Source: Lonsdalea populi (GTDB lineage: Bacteria; Pseudomonadota; Gammaproteobacteria; Enterobacterales; Enterobacteriaceae). Taken from it: a stretch of DNA of 64,000 nucleotides. Numbering within the stretch: the first letter of the stretch is position 1; the number at the start of each line of letters is the position of its first letter. The stretch spans positions 3,720,001 to 3,784,000 of the forward strand of contig NZ_CP065534.1 in the NCBI RefSeq assembly GCF_015999465.1. Direction: 5' to 3'. The position numbers and the translations under genes were made by a program. This document shows, in pieces, positions 55,166-64,000 of the stretch. The notes beneath the pieces were generated by a model. The model ran no database searches and was not told the origin of the DNA. It saw only the letters and a list, made by a program, of their open reading frames with translations.

Positions 55166-55262
55166 GCGTTAATACGAAAAATATTATCGAGTGGATTCTT
55201 TTTGTCCAGAGCGTATGCAAAACCCGCAATTTACCGCTAATTTGTCTAGAAAAACCGCACCG

Positions 55263-56276
55263 TCAGAAACAATAACGGTATTTCCCGACTGATTCCCGGA
55301 TAGCCAGCTCCGGCGTCAGCGTCAAAACACTCGGTGGAGAGTCCGGATCCGCCATTCGGTACAGCAGCGTATCGATGGCAAGTTCCCCCAATTCATCCTT
55401 AGGTTGATGAATGGTGGTTAAAGGCGGAGAGAGATAGCGTGCCAGCTCTATATCGTCGTATCCCATCACGGCCATATCCCCGGGTATAGACAACCCGGCC
55501 TGATGCAACGCACGGTAAACGCCCACCGCCATGGCATCGTTGCAGGCAAAGACGGCTTCAGGAGGTTGCTCTAGCGACAATAACTGCTGCATCGCGCGAT
55601 AACCGGAGGCAAATTCGAAATCGCCAGAGATCTCATAGAAAGGAAGACGGGGCAGTCCTGCATCGTCCATCGCTTTACGGTACCCCTCCAGACGATTATG
55701 CGCCGTGGTTTTATCCAGCGGCCCGGTGATGCAGGCAATACGGCGATAGCCTTGTGCTATCAGGTACCGTGTTGCGATCTCACCGCCCTGCAGCGAATTG
55801 TCTTTAATCACCCCGCCGCATCCTTCAAAAGGCGCCCAGTCCATCATGACCGTTGGCAATGAAGGGTATCGGCTCATGATATCCGGAGAGAGCTCGCTGC
55901 TCTCCGAGCACATCAATAGCAGACCATCCACCCGTTTTTGCAACAGCGTCTCCAGACTGCGGCTCATACGTTCGGGGTCACCTTCCGTATTGCACAGAAT
56001 AAGACTGTAGCCGCGTTCATAGCAGCTGCGCTCCACGCCGCGCACCACCTCTGCATAAAAGGGGTTGCTGCTCGCCGTCAGCAGCATGCCGATGGTGCGG
56101 GTTTGATTGATTTTCAGACTACGGGCCAGCGCGGACGGCGCATAGTTCAACTGCTTAACCGCCTGCAAGACTTTCCCACGCACGGCTTCGCTGACAAAAC
56201 GATCGCCATTAATAACGTGAGATACCGTCGACGTGGATACGCCCGCCACTCTGGCGACGTCTTTCATCGTTGCCAA
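55263..56276 (-). CDS. rbsR: Ribose operon repressor RbsR
   Basis: LacI-family repressor of 337 residues (330 in E. coli). The N-terminal helix-turn-helix is [20 protein letters not shown] with the hinge helix [14 protein letters not shown]. The sugar-binding domain has [13 protein letters not shown]. It binds the rbs operator and is released by ribose. It is the last gene of the rbs operon, four bases after rbsK, and lies just upstream of the rRNA operon promoters in the same direction. No clear terminator separates the two. Confidence 0.95.
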   Translation of the reverse strand: MATMKDVARVAGVSTSTVSHVINGDRFVSEAVRGKVLQAVKQLNYAPSALARSLKINQTRTIGMLLTASSNPFYAEVVRGVERSCYERGYSLILCNTEGDPERMSRSLETLLQKRVDGLLLMCSESSELSPDIMSRYPSLPTVMMDWAPFEGCGGVIKDNSLQGGEIATRYLIAQGYRRIACITGPLDKTTAHNRLEGYRKAMDDAGLPRLPFYEISGDFEFASGYRAMQQLLSLEQPPEAVFACNDAMAVGVYRALHQAGLSIPGDMAVMGYDDIELARYLSPPLTTIHQPKDELGELAIDTLLYRMADPDSPPSVLTLTPELAIRESVGKYRYCF

Positions 56277-56279
56277 AAA

Positions 56280-57206
56280 TCACTCCTGTTCCTGCAAAAA
56301 AGCCTCTATTTCATTACGCCAAGGTACTGATGGCTGACCGCCGCTTCGCGTTACTGCAATCGCAGCAGCGGCATGCGCGAAACGAACGGCGGCCAGCATC
56401 GGCATCTCTTCCAGCAACGCGGTCAGCAAAGCGCCGTTAAAGGTATCGCCGGCAGCAATAGTATCGACAGCCTCCACCTGAAAACCGGGGATCAACTGCC
56501 CGCGTCCCTGTTCGCTCACCCATGCGCCGCGACGCCCCAACGTAATAATCACGCTACCCACTCCTTTATCATGCAGCGCCTGCGCTGCACGCCGGGCGTC
56601 GTCGTCGGTTTCCACGCGAATACCGGTGAGATGCTGCGCCTCGGTTTCATTAGGCGTCATTATATCCACCAGCGACAGCAGTTTGTCCGGCAGAGGGCGC
56701 GCAGGCGCGGGATTGAGGATGACTCGGGTGCCATGCCGCCGCGCTAACTGAGCGGCCGCCGTCACGGTTTCCAACGGGGATTCCAGCTGCATTAACAGCG
56801 CAGACGCCTCCGCTATCTTCTGCTGAAACCGCGCCATCACTTCAGGACTTAAGGCCGCGTTCGCCCCCGAGTGAATGGCAATCATATTTTCAGCATCATC
56901 GTTGACCCAAATCAGCGCCACGCCGGTCGTCTGGCCGGGAACCGCTTCCACGGCGGAGACGTCGACGCGGTCGTCCGCCAGTTGCTGGCGAATACGTTGA
57001 CCGATATCGTCGGCCCCCACGCAGGCGATAAAAGCGATATCCGCCCCGCAGCGACCGGCCGCGACGGCCTGATTGGCCCCTTTGCCGCCAAAGGCCACGT
57101 TATAATGCTTACCGATCACCGTTTCACCGGGCGAAGGGAACTGTTTCAGATTGAGAATATGATCCGCATTGATGCTACCTAGCACCGCCAGTCTTCCGGC
57201 TTTCAT
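56280..57206 (-). CDS. rbsK: Ribokinase
   Basis: PfkB-family sugar kinase of 308 residues (309 in E. coli). It phosphorylates ribose to ribose-5-phosphate. Signature 1 is NVAFGGKGANQAVAAGRCG and signature 2 is VDTIAAGDTFNGALL, with the catalytic Asp in the anion hole GAGD-like motif AAGDTF. It follows rbsB by 54 bases and precedes rbsR by three. Confidence 0.97.
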   Translation of the reverse strand: MKAGRLAVLGSINADHILNLKQFPSPGETVIGKHYNVAFGGKGANQAVAAGRCGADIAFIACVGADDIGQRIRQQLADDRVDVSAVEAVPGQTTGVALIWVNDDAENMIAIHSGANAALSPEVMARFQQKIAEASALLMQLESPLETVTAAAQLARRHGTRVILNPAPARPLPDKLLSLVDIMTPNETEAQHLTGIRVETDDDARRAAQALHDKGVGSVIITLGRRGAWVSEQGRGQLIPGFQVEAVDTIAAGDTFNGALLTALLEEMPMLAAVRFAHAAAAIAVTRSGGQPSVPWRNEIEAFLQEQE

Positions 57207-57260
57207 AACAGGCTCTCCGAATAAATGCGCCGCGTTGAATCGTGGCGCATCGTCAACACG

Positions 57261-58151
57261 CTATGGCTTGGTGACTAATTTCAAATCGACAGGGATCACC
57301 GCAGGCACCTGTTCGCCTTTCAGGACCTTATCCGCCGTCTGAACGCCGATGATACCGATCTGGTCCGGTCGCTGAGCCACCGTCGCAGCCAGCTTGCCGC
57401 CGTTGACCGCTTTTATCCCGTCCGTCGTGCCATCGAATCCTACGACCAGTACATCGTCTCTGCCCGCTGTCTGTAAGGCGCGCAGCGCGCCCAGCGCCAT
57501 TTCATCGTTTTGCGCGAATACCGCTTTCACCGCAGGATGCGCCGTCAGCAGATTTTGCATGACGTTTAGCCCTTTAGTGCGGTCAAAATCCGCCGGCTGG
57601 CTGGCCAGAATGTCGAATTGGTGTTGCTTTGCCGACGTCATAAAACCGCGACCGCGTTCGCGGGCCGCCGATGTTCCCGCCAGTCCTTCCAACTGGATAA
57701 CCTTCGCGCCTTCGCCCAGCTTACCGGAGATAAAGTCTGCCGCGGCGGCTCCGCCAGCGGTATTGTCCGACGCCACGTGGCTCGCGACCTTGCCGCTGCT
57801 GGCGACGCGATCCAGCGTAATCACCGGGATGTTAGCCTGATTGGCCATTTTGATGGCATTTACCACGGCGTCGGAGTCCGTGGGGTTAATCAGCAGCAGC
57901 CGGGCGCCGCGAACGGTCAGGTCCTGCACGTTAGATAGCTCTTTCGCCGGGTTATTCTGCGAATCCAGCACAACCAGGTTGTAGCCCTGTCTATCCGCCT
58001 CTTTCTGAACCCCGTCCTTCAGTGAAACAAAAAAGGGATTGTTCAGCGTCGACACCACCAGCGCGATGGTCTCTTTGGCCGCAACCTGAGCGGAGAGCGT
58101 TGCGCTTAAGGCAACGGCGGAGATTAACGTCACAAGCGTTTTGATTTTCAT
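57261..58151 (-). CDS. rbsB: Ribose ABC transporter substrate-binding protein
   Basis: Periplasmic protein of 296 residues. A signal peptide ([20 protein letters not shown], cut near AQVAA) precedes the mature start [16 protein letters not shown]. The binding fold shows [39 protein letters not shown] and [10 protein letters not shown] as in E. coli RbsB. It also delivers ribose to the chemoreceptor Trg in E. coli. It is 26 bases after rbsC. Confidence 0.97.
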   Translation of the reverse strand: MKIKTLVTLISAVALSATLSAQVAAKETIALVVSTLNNPFFVSLKDGVQKEADRQGYNLVVLDSQNNPAKELSNVQDLTVRGARLLLINPTDSDAVVNAIKMANQANIPVITLDRVASSGKVASHVASDNTAGGAAAADFISGKLGEGAKVIQLEGLAGTSAARERGRGFMTSAKQHQFDILASQPADFDRTKGLNVMQNLLTAHPAVKAVFAQNDEMALGALRALQTAGRDDVLVVGFDGTTDGIKAVNGGKLAATVAQRPDQIGIIGVQTADKVLKGEQVPAVIPVDLKLVTKP

Positions 58152-58177
58152 CTTTAAGATTCCTGTATCAATGACGG

Positions 58178-59146
58178 TTATTTACTGCTTTTGTTGTCTA
58201 CCAGAACCGCCAGCAGAATCACGGCCGCCTTGACGATCATTTGGTAGTAAGACGATACGCCCAGCAGATTCAGCCCATTGTTCAAAAACCCAAGAATCAA
58301 TGCGCCGATCAGCGTACCCATGACACGCCCTTTTCCGCCCGCCAGGCTGGTGCCGCCCAGAACGACGGCGGCGATGGCATCCAGCTCATAGCCCGACCCC
58401 GCCGTAGGCTGAGCAGACGACAGACGAGCCACTTCAATAATGCCCGCCAGCGCCGAGAGCAGACCGCATAGCGCGTATACCGCAATTTTGACCTTATCCA
58501 CGCTGATGCCGGAGAGGCGAGTCGCCGCCTCATTACCGCCCAATGCATAGATGTAGCGTCCGAAGCGGGTGTGGTGGAGCACGTACCACGCCGCCAGAAA
58601 TACGCCGGCCATTAACCAGATAGGCGTCGGCACGCCCAGCGGACGCCCAATGCCGAACCAGCCCAAGACGTCCGCCGACGCTGAAAAGCCCGCGTTAATC
58701 GGGCTGCCGTTGGTGTAAACCATGGTGACGCCGCGCAAAAGCAACATCATGACCAACGTCGCGATAAAAGCCTGCACACGACCTTTGGCGACAATGAAGC
58801 CGGTGCTGGCGCCGACAGCCGCTCCCAAACCCAGCGCGGCGAACACCGCCACCAGCGCATTGACCTCCATCCCCACCAGGGACGCCGCCACCGCGCCGGT
58901 CAGCGCCAGCAGCGATCCGACGGACAAATCAATGCCCGAGGAGAGGATAACCAACGTCATCCCCACGGCCATAATGGCGTTGACCGACGTCTGTTGGAGA
59001 ATGTTGAACACATTGTTCAGAGTGAAAAAATTGGGGCTTAGCGCCGACACCACAGCAATAAGCATCAGCAGCGCGATCAACGACTTTTGCTCCAGCAGCC
59101 ACGCTTTGCCGAAGCGGCGCTTTGAGATAATTGTGTGAGTGCTCAT
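58178..59146 (-). CDS. rbsC: Ribose ABC transporter permease
   Basis: Inner-membrane permease of 322 residues (321 in E. coli) with about ten membrane segments. The ABC-2/BPD family motif contacting RbsA is [12 protein letters not shown], and [16 protein letters not shown] is a conserved part of this sugar family. It pairs with RbsA and receives ribose from RbsB. It starts seven bases after rbsA. Confidence 0.97.
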   Translation of the reverse strand: MSTHTIISKRRFGKAWLLEQKSLIALLMLIAVVSALSPNFFTLNNVFNILQQTSVNAIMAVGMTLVILSSGIDLSVGSLLALTGAVAASLVGMEVNALVAVFAALGLGAAVGASTGFIVAKGRVQAFIATLVMMLLLRGVTMVYTNGSPINAGFSASADVLGWFGIGRPLGVPTPIWLMAGVFLAAWYVLHHTRFGRYIYALGGNEAATRLSGISVDKVKIAVYALCGLLSALAGIIEVARLSSAQPTAGSGYELDAIAAVVLGGTSLAGGKGRVMGTLIGALILGFLNNGLNLLGVSSYYQMIVKAAVILLAVLVDNKSSK

Positions 59147-59153
59147 ATCGGCC

Positions 59154-60662
59154 TTACTCCTGCTCTATGCTGTATTGTGGTTTTCCAACGGCGGCCGCCA
59201 TCAACGCTTCCTGCGTCGCTTCATCGCGGGAGAACTCGCCGCTCAGCCGCCCTTCGTGCATCACGATGACGCGGTCACTCATTCCCAGAACTTCGGGCAT
59301 TTCCGACGACACCAGAATGATGCTCAGCCCTTCCTGCTTAAACTGGTTAATCAACTGGTAGATTTCCTTTTTGGCGCCGACGTCCACGCCGCGGGTCGGT
59401 TCGTCAAGAATCAACACCTTCGGCCGCGTCATCAGCCCGCGTGCTATCGCCACTTTTTGCTGATTGCCGCCGGAAAGCAGTCCGATAGGCTGCTCCATCG
59501 ACGGGGTTCGGATATGAAACAGACGGATGAAATCGCTCACGGCCTGCGCTTCTTCGCCGTGTTTCAGCGTTCCGCCGACATGGCTGAAATAACGCAGCGC
59601 AGTCAGAGACATGTTTTCCTTTACCGACATGCCGAGCACCAGTCCGTCGCGCTTGCGGTCCTCGGAGATATAAACGATGCCGTTCGCCAAACCGTCTTGC
59701 GGTGAATGAGTCACCACATCCCGACCATCCAGCGTTACCGTGCCGCCGGTGCGGGGCAGGGCGCCGTAGAGGATTTTCATTAGCTCCGTGCGGCCTGCGC
59801 CCATCAGACCGGAAACACCAAGAATCTCGCCTAGGCGCAAGGTAAAGCTGACCGGCCATACGCCCGGGCCGCAGACCCTATCGACTATCATCCTGACGGT
59901 ACCCGGCGCCTGAGCGAGGCGGGGATATTGATCTTCGAGCTTGCGGCCCACCATCATCTCGATCAGCCGCTCTTCCTGCAGATCGCCCACTGGAAGCTCG
60001 CCGATAAACTGCCCGTCGCGCATCACCGTCACGTCGTCGCAGACCTCAAAGATCTCCTTCAGGCGATGAGAGATGTAGACCAGTCCGCAGCCCTGCGCTT
60101 TCAACTCGCCGATGACGCTAAATAAAGAGGCGGTTTCGGTATCGGTCAACGCGTCCGTAGGCTCATCCATGACGATGACCTGCGATTCAAAGCTGAGCAC
60201 CTTGGCGATCTCCACCATTTGCTGATCGCCGATAGACAGCTCCCCCACCGGACGACGGCTGTCATAACGCAGGTTCAACCGCTGTAGTAATCGATCCGCT
60301 TCGGCATACATGCGTTTCCAGTCGATGCGGCCCAGCGGCGTGGTGAATTCACGCCCCAGGAAGATATTTTCTGCGATGGTCAGCTGCGGGATCAGGTTCA
60401 GTTCCTGATGGATGATGCCGATCCCCGCCTCCTGCGACGCCTTGGGTCCGCTAAAGGCGACTTCTTCGCCGAGGAAACGCAGGCTTCCGGCGTCTTTGCG
60501 GTAAATCCCGGTCAACACCTTCATCAGGGTGGATTTGCCCGCGCCGTTCTCGCCCACCAGCGCCATGACTTTGCCCGGATAGACGTTTAGCCCCGCGCCG
60601 GATAACGCTTTGACGCCTGGAAAGGATTTGGTGATGCCGTGCAGTTGCAGTAAAGGTTGCAT
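59154..60662 (-). CDS. rbsA: Ribose ABC transporter ATP-binding protein
   Basis: Double ABC ATPase of 502 residues (501 in E. coli). The N-terminal half has Walker [10 protein letters not shown], signature LSIGDQQM and Walker [12 protein letters not shown]. The C-terminal half has a weak Walker A (GLMGAGRTE) and a good signature LSGGNQQK with [12 protein letters not shown]. The weak second Walker A is usual for sugar transporters of this class. The start at 60662 (MQPLLQLHG) is chosen by E. coli; the longer frame overlaps rbsD. Confidence 0.97.
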   Translation of the reverse strand: MQPLLQLHGITKSFPGVKALSGAGLNVYPGKVMALVGENGAGKSTLMKVLTGIYRKDAGSLRFLGEEVAFSGPKASQEAGIGIIHQELNLIPQLTIAENIFLGREFTTPLGRIDWKRMYAEADRLLQRLNLRYDSRRPVGELSIGDQQMVEIAKVLSFESQVIVMDEPTDALTDTETASLFSVIGELKAQGCGLVYISHRLKEIFEVCDDVTVMRDGQFIGELPVGDLQEERLIEMMVGRKLEDQYPRLAQAPGTVRMIVDRVCGPGVWPVSFTLRLGEILGVSGLMGAGRTELMKILYGALPRTGGTVTLDGRDVVTHSPQDGLANGIVYISEDRKRDGLVLGMSVKENMSLTALRYFSHVGGTLKHGEEAQAVSDFIRLFHIRTPSMEQPIGLLSGGNQQKVAIARGLMTRPKVLILDEPTRGVDVGAKKEIYQLINQFKQEGLSIILVSSEMPEVLGMSDRVIVMHEGRLSGEFSRDEATQEALMAAAVGKPQYSIEQE

Positions 60663-60669
60663 AGCGGCC

Positions 60670-61089
60670 TCAGAAAGTGACGCCCGCGCACAGGATGACG
60701 TTCGCATAAGGGGAGCACTCCCCGCTGCGGATCACGGCCCGGCTTTGAGCGCTTTGCTGTTTGAAGTCGTCATGGGTGAAATAATGCAGCGAAATCGTAT
60801 TGCCCTGACGTTGTTCAAGCTGCAGCAAATGCTGCAACAGCGCATCGTGAATACGAGGATTTTTCTCGACGATCTCGTTGGCCAGAATGGCCGCTTCCAC
60901 CTGCATTTCCGCCGTCACCGCCGCTACGACCTGCATAAACTCGGGCACATTGTGGGTGAGCGCCAGATCGATGCGGGGTGTATTCTCCGCCACCGGCAAT
61001 CCGGCATCCGCAATAACCACGCTGTCGGTATGCCCCAGACGGGCTATCACCTCGGAAATCGCGGTATTCAGCAACACACCTTTTTTCAT
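60670..61089 (-). CDS. rbsD: D-ribose pyranase RbsD
   Basis: Cytoplasmic enzyme of 139 residues, the E. coli length. It interconverts the pyranose and furanose forms of ribose for the kinase. The conserved active-site histidine is in [17 protein letters not shown], and the end [19 protein letters not shown] is diagnostic. The start at 61089 is a second ATG (two adjacent); GGGGGA lies upstream. It is first in the operon. Confidence 0.97.
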   Translation of the reverse strand: MKKGVLLNTAISEVIARLGHTDSVVIADAGLPVAENTPRIDLALTHNVPEFMQVVAAVTAEMQVEAAILANEIVEKNPRIHDALLQHLLQLEQRQGNTISLHYFTHDDFKQQSAQSRAVIRSGECSPYANVILCAGVTF

Positions 61090-61101
61090 CATTCCCCCTG
61101 A

Positions 61102-61115
61102 GCGAAACGTTTCGC
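61102..61115 (-). promoter_or_regulatory. RbsR operator 1
   Basis: GCGAAACGTTTCGC is a perfect 14-base palindrome of the LacI-family type (central CG), placed at about +2 to +15 of the proposed rbs transcript and 12 bases before rbsD. Confidence 0.88.
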
Positions 61116-61123
61116 GTGCCGGG

Positions 61124-61152
61124 ATAATGAGCAAACAGGAGAGGGAAGACAA
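61124..61152 (-). promoter_or_regulatory. Sigma70 promoter of the rbs operon
   Basis: On the minus strand TTGTCT (61147-61152) and CATTAT (61124-61129) are separated by 17 bases. Transcription would start near 61117, beside operator 1. Confidence 0.65.
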
Positions 61153-61166
61153 TCAATATGTAGCCG

Positions 61167-61188
61167 AAATGTGATCGCTATCGAAACG
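61167..61188 (-). promoter_or_regulatory. CRP site of the rbs promoter
   Basis: One half-site GATCACATTT (minus strand) is a perfect match to the CRP consensus; the other (TTCGA for TGTGA) is weak. Its centre is about 60.5 bases upstream of the proposed start, the class I activation position. It overlaps operator 2. Confidence 0.65.
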
Positions 61189-61193
61189 TTTCG
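61182..61193 (-). promoter_or_regulatory. RbsR operator 2 (upstream)
   Basis: CGAAACGTTTCG is a second perfect palindrome with the same core as operator 1, 79 bases away centre to centre, overlapping the weak half of the CRP site. Confidence 0.75.
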
Positions 61194-61260
61194 CTCGCAC
61201 GATAAAAAACAAGGGGGAAGAACATATTAAAGGATGGAGAAAGCAAAAAAACAGGAACTG

Positions 61261-61278
61261 GGGCGGGCAAACCCGCCC
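61261..61278 (-). terminator. Hairpin downstream of ygiW
   Basis: GGGCGGG-CAAA-CCCGCCC is a strong stem. On the minus strand a T-run follows after about eight other bases. It separates ygiW from the rbs promoter region. Confidence 0.5.
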
Positions 61279-61303
61279 GGAAAAGAGGAGTGTTAAAGAC
61301 GTG

Positions 61304-61699
61304 TCAATTCTGTATTTTCTTTACCTGTTTCACATCCAGCTCTGCGGAGTTGAAGCCTTTATCCAGCTCGCCTTGCAGCTCCACCTTGTCGGTCGGCGTC
61401 ACGCTCTGGCCGTTCCAGTATTTGTCGTCGATCTCGACCGTTATCGTGCCGCTTTCGTCGCGGAACAGGTAATCCTCGCTGCCGACGCGGCGTTCAATAT
61501 GTCCGCGCACCGTCACCCAACTGTCGTCCTTCATCTCTTTGGCTTTCGCCACAGTCGTTACGCTCCCGTCGGGACCGGAAAACCCGCCGGCGGAATGCGA
61601 CGGGGACGCATTAGGCTCCACAAATCCGCCGGTCTGAGCGGCAAAAACCGAGGCGGAACACAGGGCGGTGATAGCGAATATTGCTGCTGTTTTTTTCAT
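61304..61699 (-). CDS. ygiW: YgiW, BOF (OB-fold) periplasmic stress protein
   Basis: Secreted protein of 131 residues with a signal peptide (MKKTAAIFAITALCSASVFA) and the bacterial OB-fold domain (DSWVTVRGHIERRVGSEDYL, DESGTITVEID, VELQGELDK). YgiW/VisP and YdeI are related; they help resistance to peroxide, lysozyme and cationic peptides and interact with QseC signalling in Salmonella and E. coli (from memory). GGAG precedes the ATG. It is divergent from qseBC, as in E. coli. Confidence 0.9.
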   Translation of the reverse strand: MKKTAAIFAITALCSASVFAAQTGGFVEPNASPSHSAGGFSGPDGSVTTVAKAKEMKDDSWVTVRGHIERRVGSEDYLFRDESGTITVEIDDKYWNGQSVTPTDKVELQGELDKGFNSAELDVKQVKKIQN

Positions 61700-61780
61700 A
61701 GAATACTCCTTAATACCTTTAATTGCCGTAGGGTAAAACTGCGTTTGATTTGCCTTACAGCACCACTAAAACAAAAAGTT

Positions 61781-61797
61781 CTTAACAGGATCTTAAG
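61781..61797 (+). promoter_or_regulatory. QseB/PmrA-type direct repeat before qseB
   Basis: CTTAAC-AGGAT-CTTAAG fits the YTTAAK-N5-YTTAAK pattern bound by PmrA/QseB-family regulators, with one base off. It lies between ygiW and qseB and so may control both. Confidence 0.6.
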
Positions 61798-61916
61798 GAT
61801 AGCCAATCATCCGTTATTTTTATCAATAGGGTGGTTATCGCCACATTCCGGGACCGTTGAACTGTTCTCCCTGTACCGTCCCCCGCTAACATCCCCTCAA
61901 CGCAAGGTGGGAGAAA

Positions 61917-62579
61917 ATGAGAATACTGCTGATAGAAGACGACCGGCTGATAGGCGACGGCATTAAGGCTGGGTTGAGCAAACTGGGGTTTAGCGTCGAC
62001 TGGTTTCTGCAAGGCGAACAGGGCATGCAGGCGTTGCACGCCGCCCCTTACGACGCGGTAGTGCTGGACCTGAGCCTGCCGGAAATAGATGGTCTGGTCA
62101 TCCTGCGACGCTGGCGGGAGGCCGGAGAGTCAATCCCCGTGCTGATTCTGACCGCGCGCGACGCGCTGGAAAATCGGGTTCAGGGATTACAGGACGGCGC
62201 AGACGACTACCTGTGCAAACCATTCGCCCTCACTGAAGTGGCCGCGCGGTTGCAGGCGTTGATCCGCCGCCGTCACGGCGAGCTGCGGCCAAAGCTCGTC
62301 TACGACAACGTGGCGTTAGAGCCGGGAACGCGCACCGTCACCGTCGACGATCGTCCGGTCGAGCTGAAGTCGCGCGAACTGGCGCTGCTGGAGCTGTTCA
62401 TGATGAACGCCGGTCGGATTCTGACGCGCGCGCAGTTGGAGGAAAAGCTGTACGGCTGGGACGATGACGTTTCCAGCAACGCCGTGGAAGTCCACATTCA
62501 TCATTTGCGCAAAAAGCTGGGCAGCCACGTCATCCGTACCGTCCACGGCGTGGGTTACCGGCTGGGAGACGCCCTATGA
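61917..62579 (+). CDS. qseB: Response regulator QseB
   Basis: OmpR/PhoB-type regulator of 220 residues (219 in E. coli). The receiver has the acidic pair in LIEDDRLIG and the phospho-acceptor Asp51 in [13 protein letters not shown]; Lys101 region is ADDYLCKPF. The winged-helix DNA-binding domain has [17 protein letters not shown] and ends in [19 protein letters not shown] precedes the ATG. It overlaps qseC by four bases (ATGA). In E. coli it controls motility and other genes. Confidence 0.95.
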   Translation: MRILLIEDDRLIGDGIKAGLSKLGFSVDWFLQGEQGMQALHAAPYDAVVLDLSLPEIDGLVILRRWREAGESIPVLILTARDALENRVQGLQDGADDYLCKPFALTEVAARLQALIRRRHGELRPKLVYDNVALEPGTRTVTVDDRPVELKSRELALLELFMMNAGRILTRAQLEEKLYGWDDDVSSNAVEVHIHHLRKKLGSHVIRTVHGVGYRLGDAL

Positions 62580-63982
62580 AACGATTGAATCTGAGCCTGC
62601 GGCTGCTGCTGGGCTTCATGCTGCTGACGCTGCTGTGCTGGGGCGCGGCCGCCTTACTTGCCTGGCAACAGACGCGGCATAACATCAACGAGCTGTTCGA
62701 TACCCAGCAACTGCTGTTCGCCAAACGGCTGGCCACCCTCACGCCTCAGGATCTCCAACCTCAGGCGCTACCGGCCGCCCGGCAAATCACGAAAAAGGCG
62801 CGAGGCGAACAGGATGAGGATGCGCTGGCCTTCGCCATTTTCCGGACCGACGGACAGCGAATACTGAGTGACGACGACAACGGCAAACGATTTCTGTTCT
62901 CCGACTATCGACACGATGGCTTCACCACCGGCCAATTACACGACGACGACGATCTCTGGCGGCTGGTATGGCTGACCACGCCGGATAAACGCCATGTGGT
63001 GGCCGTCGGACAGGAGGTGGAATATCGTCACGATATGGCGCTCAATATCGTAAAAACCAATCTCATGCCCTGGCTGGCCGCCCTGCCCGTGATGCTGATC
63101 TTGCTGTTCCTGCTGGTCACCTACGAGCTGCGGCCGCTGACGCATATCGCACGCCAGCTCGGACAGCGCCGCCCGGATGATGAGTCGCCTATCGCCACGC
63201 CGAGACTGCCGCCAGAAGTGCGCCCGCTGGTGGACGCCCTGAACGGCCTGTTAGCCCGCATCAGCGCCATGCTGACGCGGGAGCGTCGTTTCACCTCCGA
63301 TGCCGCCCATGAACTGCGCAGCCCGTTAGCCGCGCTGAAGGTGCAAGCCGAGGTCGTCCAACTGGCTCATGACGATGAAGAGATGCGCCGACGCGCGCTC
63401 GGCCAACTGGACGCAGGCATCGACCGGGCGGCCCGGCTGGTCGATCAACTGCTGACCCTCTCTCGTCTCGACGTCGACAAAGATCTCACATCATCGGAGA
63501 CGGTGCATTGGCAGCCGCTGCTTCAGCAGGCCGTCGCCGCTCAGACGGAGGAAGCCCAGCGTCAGGGCGTGACGCTAAACCTCAACATGCCAGAAACGTC
63601 CGTGGTCACGCCGGGCAATGCGCTGCTGTTGACGCTGCTGGTGCGCAATCTGCTGGATAATGCCATTCGTTACGGCAATCACGGCGCAAGCGGCGTCGTA
63701 CGCATCCTGTTGACGAGGGAGGGATTGGAAGTGGCCGACGAAGGACCGGGCGTACACGAGGGGATATTGCAGCGGTTGGGCGAACGCTTCTTTCGTCCGC
63801 CCGGTCAGGAAGCATCGGGCAGCGGACTGGGCCTGTCGATAGTGAACCGGATCGCCCACCAGCATGGTATGACGACACGGTTCGCCAATCTGCCGGGCGG
63901 CGGATTCTCCGCCCAACTGACCTGGACGCTAACCGAGGCCACTAGATTTCTACCTGAATCCCCAACTCAATCAGTCGGTTAG
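62576..63982 (+). CDS. qseC: Sensor histidine kinase QseC
   Basis: Inner-membrane kinase of 468 residues (449 in E. coli), with two membrane segments (about 10-30 and 157-177) around a periplasmic sensor domain, a HAMP region, then the HisKA motif [17 protein letters not shown] with the phospho-His. The N-box is [10 protein letters not shown], followed by [23 protein letters not shown] and a C-terminal tail. QseC senses autoinducer-3, adrenaline or iron-linked signals in E. coli; that is debated. The tail after LTWTL is longer than in E. coli and overlaps a possible gene on the other strand. Confidence 0.93.
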   Translation: MKRLNLSLRLLLGFMLLTLLCWGAAALLAWQQTRHNINELFDTQQLLFAKRLATLTPQDLQPQALPAARQITKKARGEQDEDALAFAIFRTDGQRILSDDDNGKRFLFSDYRHDGFTTGQLHDDDDLWRLVWLTTPDKRHVVAVGQEVEYRHDMALNIVKTNLMPWLAALPVMLILLFLLVTYELRPLTHIARQLGQRRPDDESPIATPRLPPEVRPLVDALNGLLARISAMLTRERRFTSDAAHELRSPLAALKVQAEVVQLAHDDEEMRRRALGQLDAGIDRAARLVDQLLTLSRLDVDKDLTSSETVHWQPLLQQAVAAQTEEAQRQGVTLNLNMPETSVVTPGNALLLTLLVRNLLDNAIRYGNHGASGVVRILLTREGLEVADEGPGVHEGILQRLGERFFRPPGQEASGSGLGLSIVNRIAHQHGMTTRFANLPGGGFSAQLTWTLTEATRFLPESPTQSVG

Positions 63983-64000
63983 GCGGAATTTCAAACTGTT
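63942..64000 (-). CDS. Possible C-terminal end of a gene entering from the right edge (partial)
   Basis: On the minus strand an open frame runs from the window edge to a TAG at 63944-63942. Its translation ends [17 protein letters not shown], which looks protein-like but is too short to identify. It overlaps the last 41 bases of qseC. It may be chance. Confidence 0.3.
   Translation of the reverse strand, partial: QFEIPPNRLIELGIQVEI

Overview
This window looks like the chromosome of an enterobacterium. Almost every gene can be recognised as a counterpart of an Escherichia coli gene, and several neighbourhoods keep the E. coli order: ibpA-ibpB/yidQ-yidR, uspA/uspB-pitA, gmk-rpoZ-spoT-trmH-recG, typA/glnA-glnL-glnG-yshB/hemN-yihI, engB/spf-polA, yihD-srkA-dsbA/mobA-mobB, rrn, rbsDACBKR and ygiW/qseB-qseC. 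Protein divergence and the joining of blocks that lie apart in E. coli suggest a plant-associated relative such as Brenneria, Pectobacterium, Dickeya or Lonsdalea. That placement is inference only. No prophage, insertion sequence, CRISPR array or integron was seen.

Layout: 0.2-5.7 kb is a dicarboxylate/citrate module (2-hydroxycarboxylate transporter, DcuSR-type two-component system, DASS-family transporter). 6.3-9.9 kb holds small heat-shock proteins with RNA thermometers, lipoprotein YidQ, YidR and a BhsA/YhcN-type stress protein. 10-16.9 kb holds yidA, uspA, uspB, pitA, yhiN and an ACR3/BASS exporter. 17-21 kb has tRNA-Pro, eptB and ligB. 21.3-30.6 kb is gmk-rpoZ-spoT-trmH-recG, xanP and yicH. 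30.7-34.8 kb has yihX-dtd-fabY and typA. 34.8-39.5 kb is the nitrogen regulation operon glnA-glnL-glnG with its CRP, NtrC and sigma54 sites, then the small gene yshB. 39.6-49.5 kb has hemN, a possible new small membrane gene, yihI, engB, Spot 42 RNA, polA, dsbA, srkA, yihD, mobA and mobB. 49.7-55.2 kb is a complete ribosomal RNA operon on the minus strand (16S, tRNA-Glu, 23S, 5S). 55.3-61.2 kb is the ribose operon. 61.3-64 kb is ygiW and qseBC, with a possible gene end coming in from the right edge.

How the genes work together: the first module probably senses and imports C4-dicarboxylates or citrate. glnALG senses nitrogen status, makes glutamine and adjusts its own transcription. spoT, rpoZ and the strong rrn promoters belong to growth-rate and stringent control. 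rbsDACBKR imports and phosphorylates ribose under RbsR and probably CRP control. qseBC, eptB and ygiW belong to envelope and signal response.

The window is mostly core genome. I found no clearly new multi-gene system. The most useful leads are the DcuSR genes placed between two unusual transporters, an undescribed small membrane ORF coupled to yihI and hemN, paired RbsR operators around a class I CRP site, a QseB/PmrA-type box between ygiW and qseB, two ROSE-like thermometers, and several intergenic stretches where genes present in E. coli are missing. All comparisons with E. coli are from memory; no database search was run.
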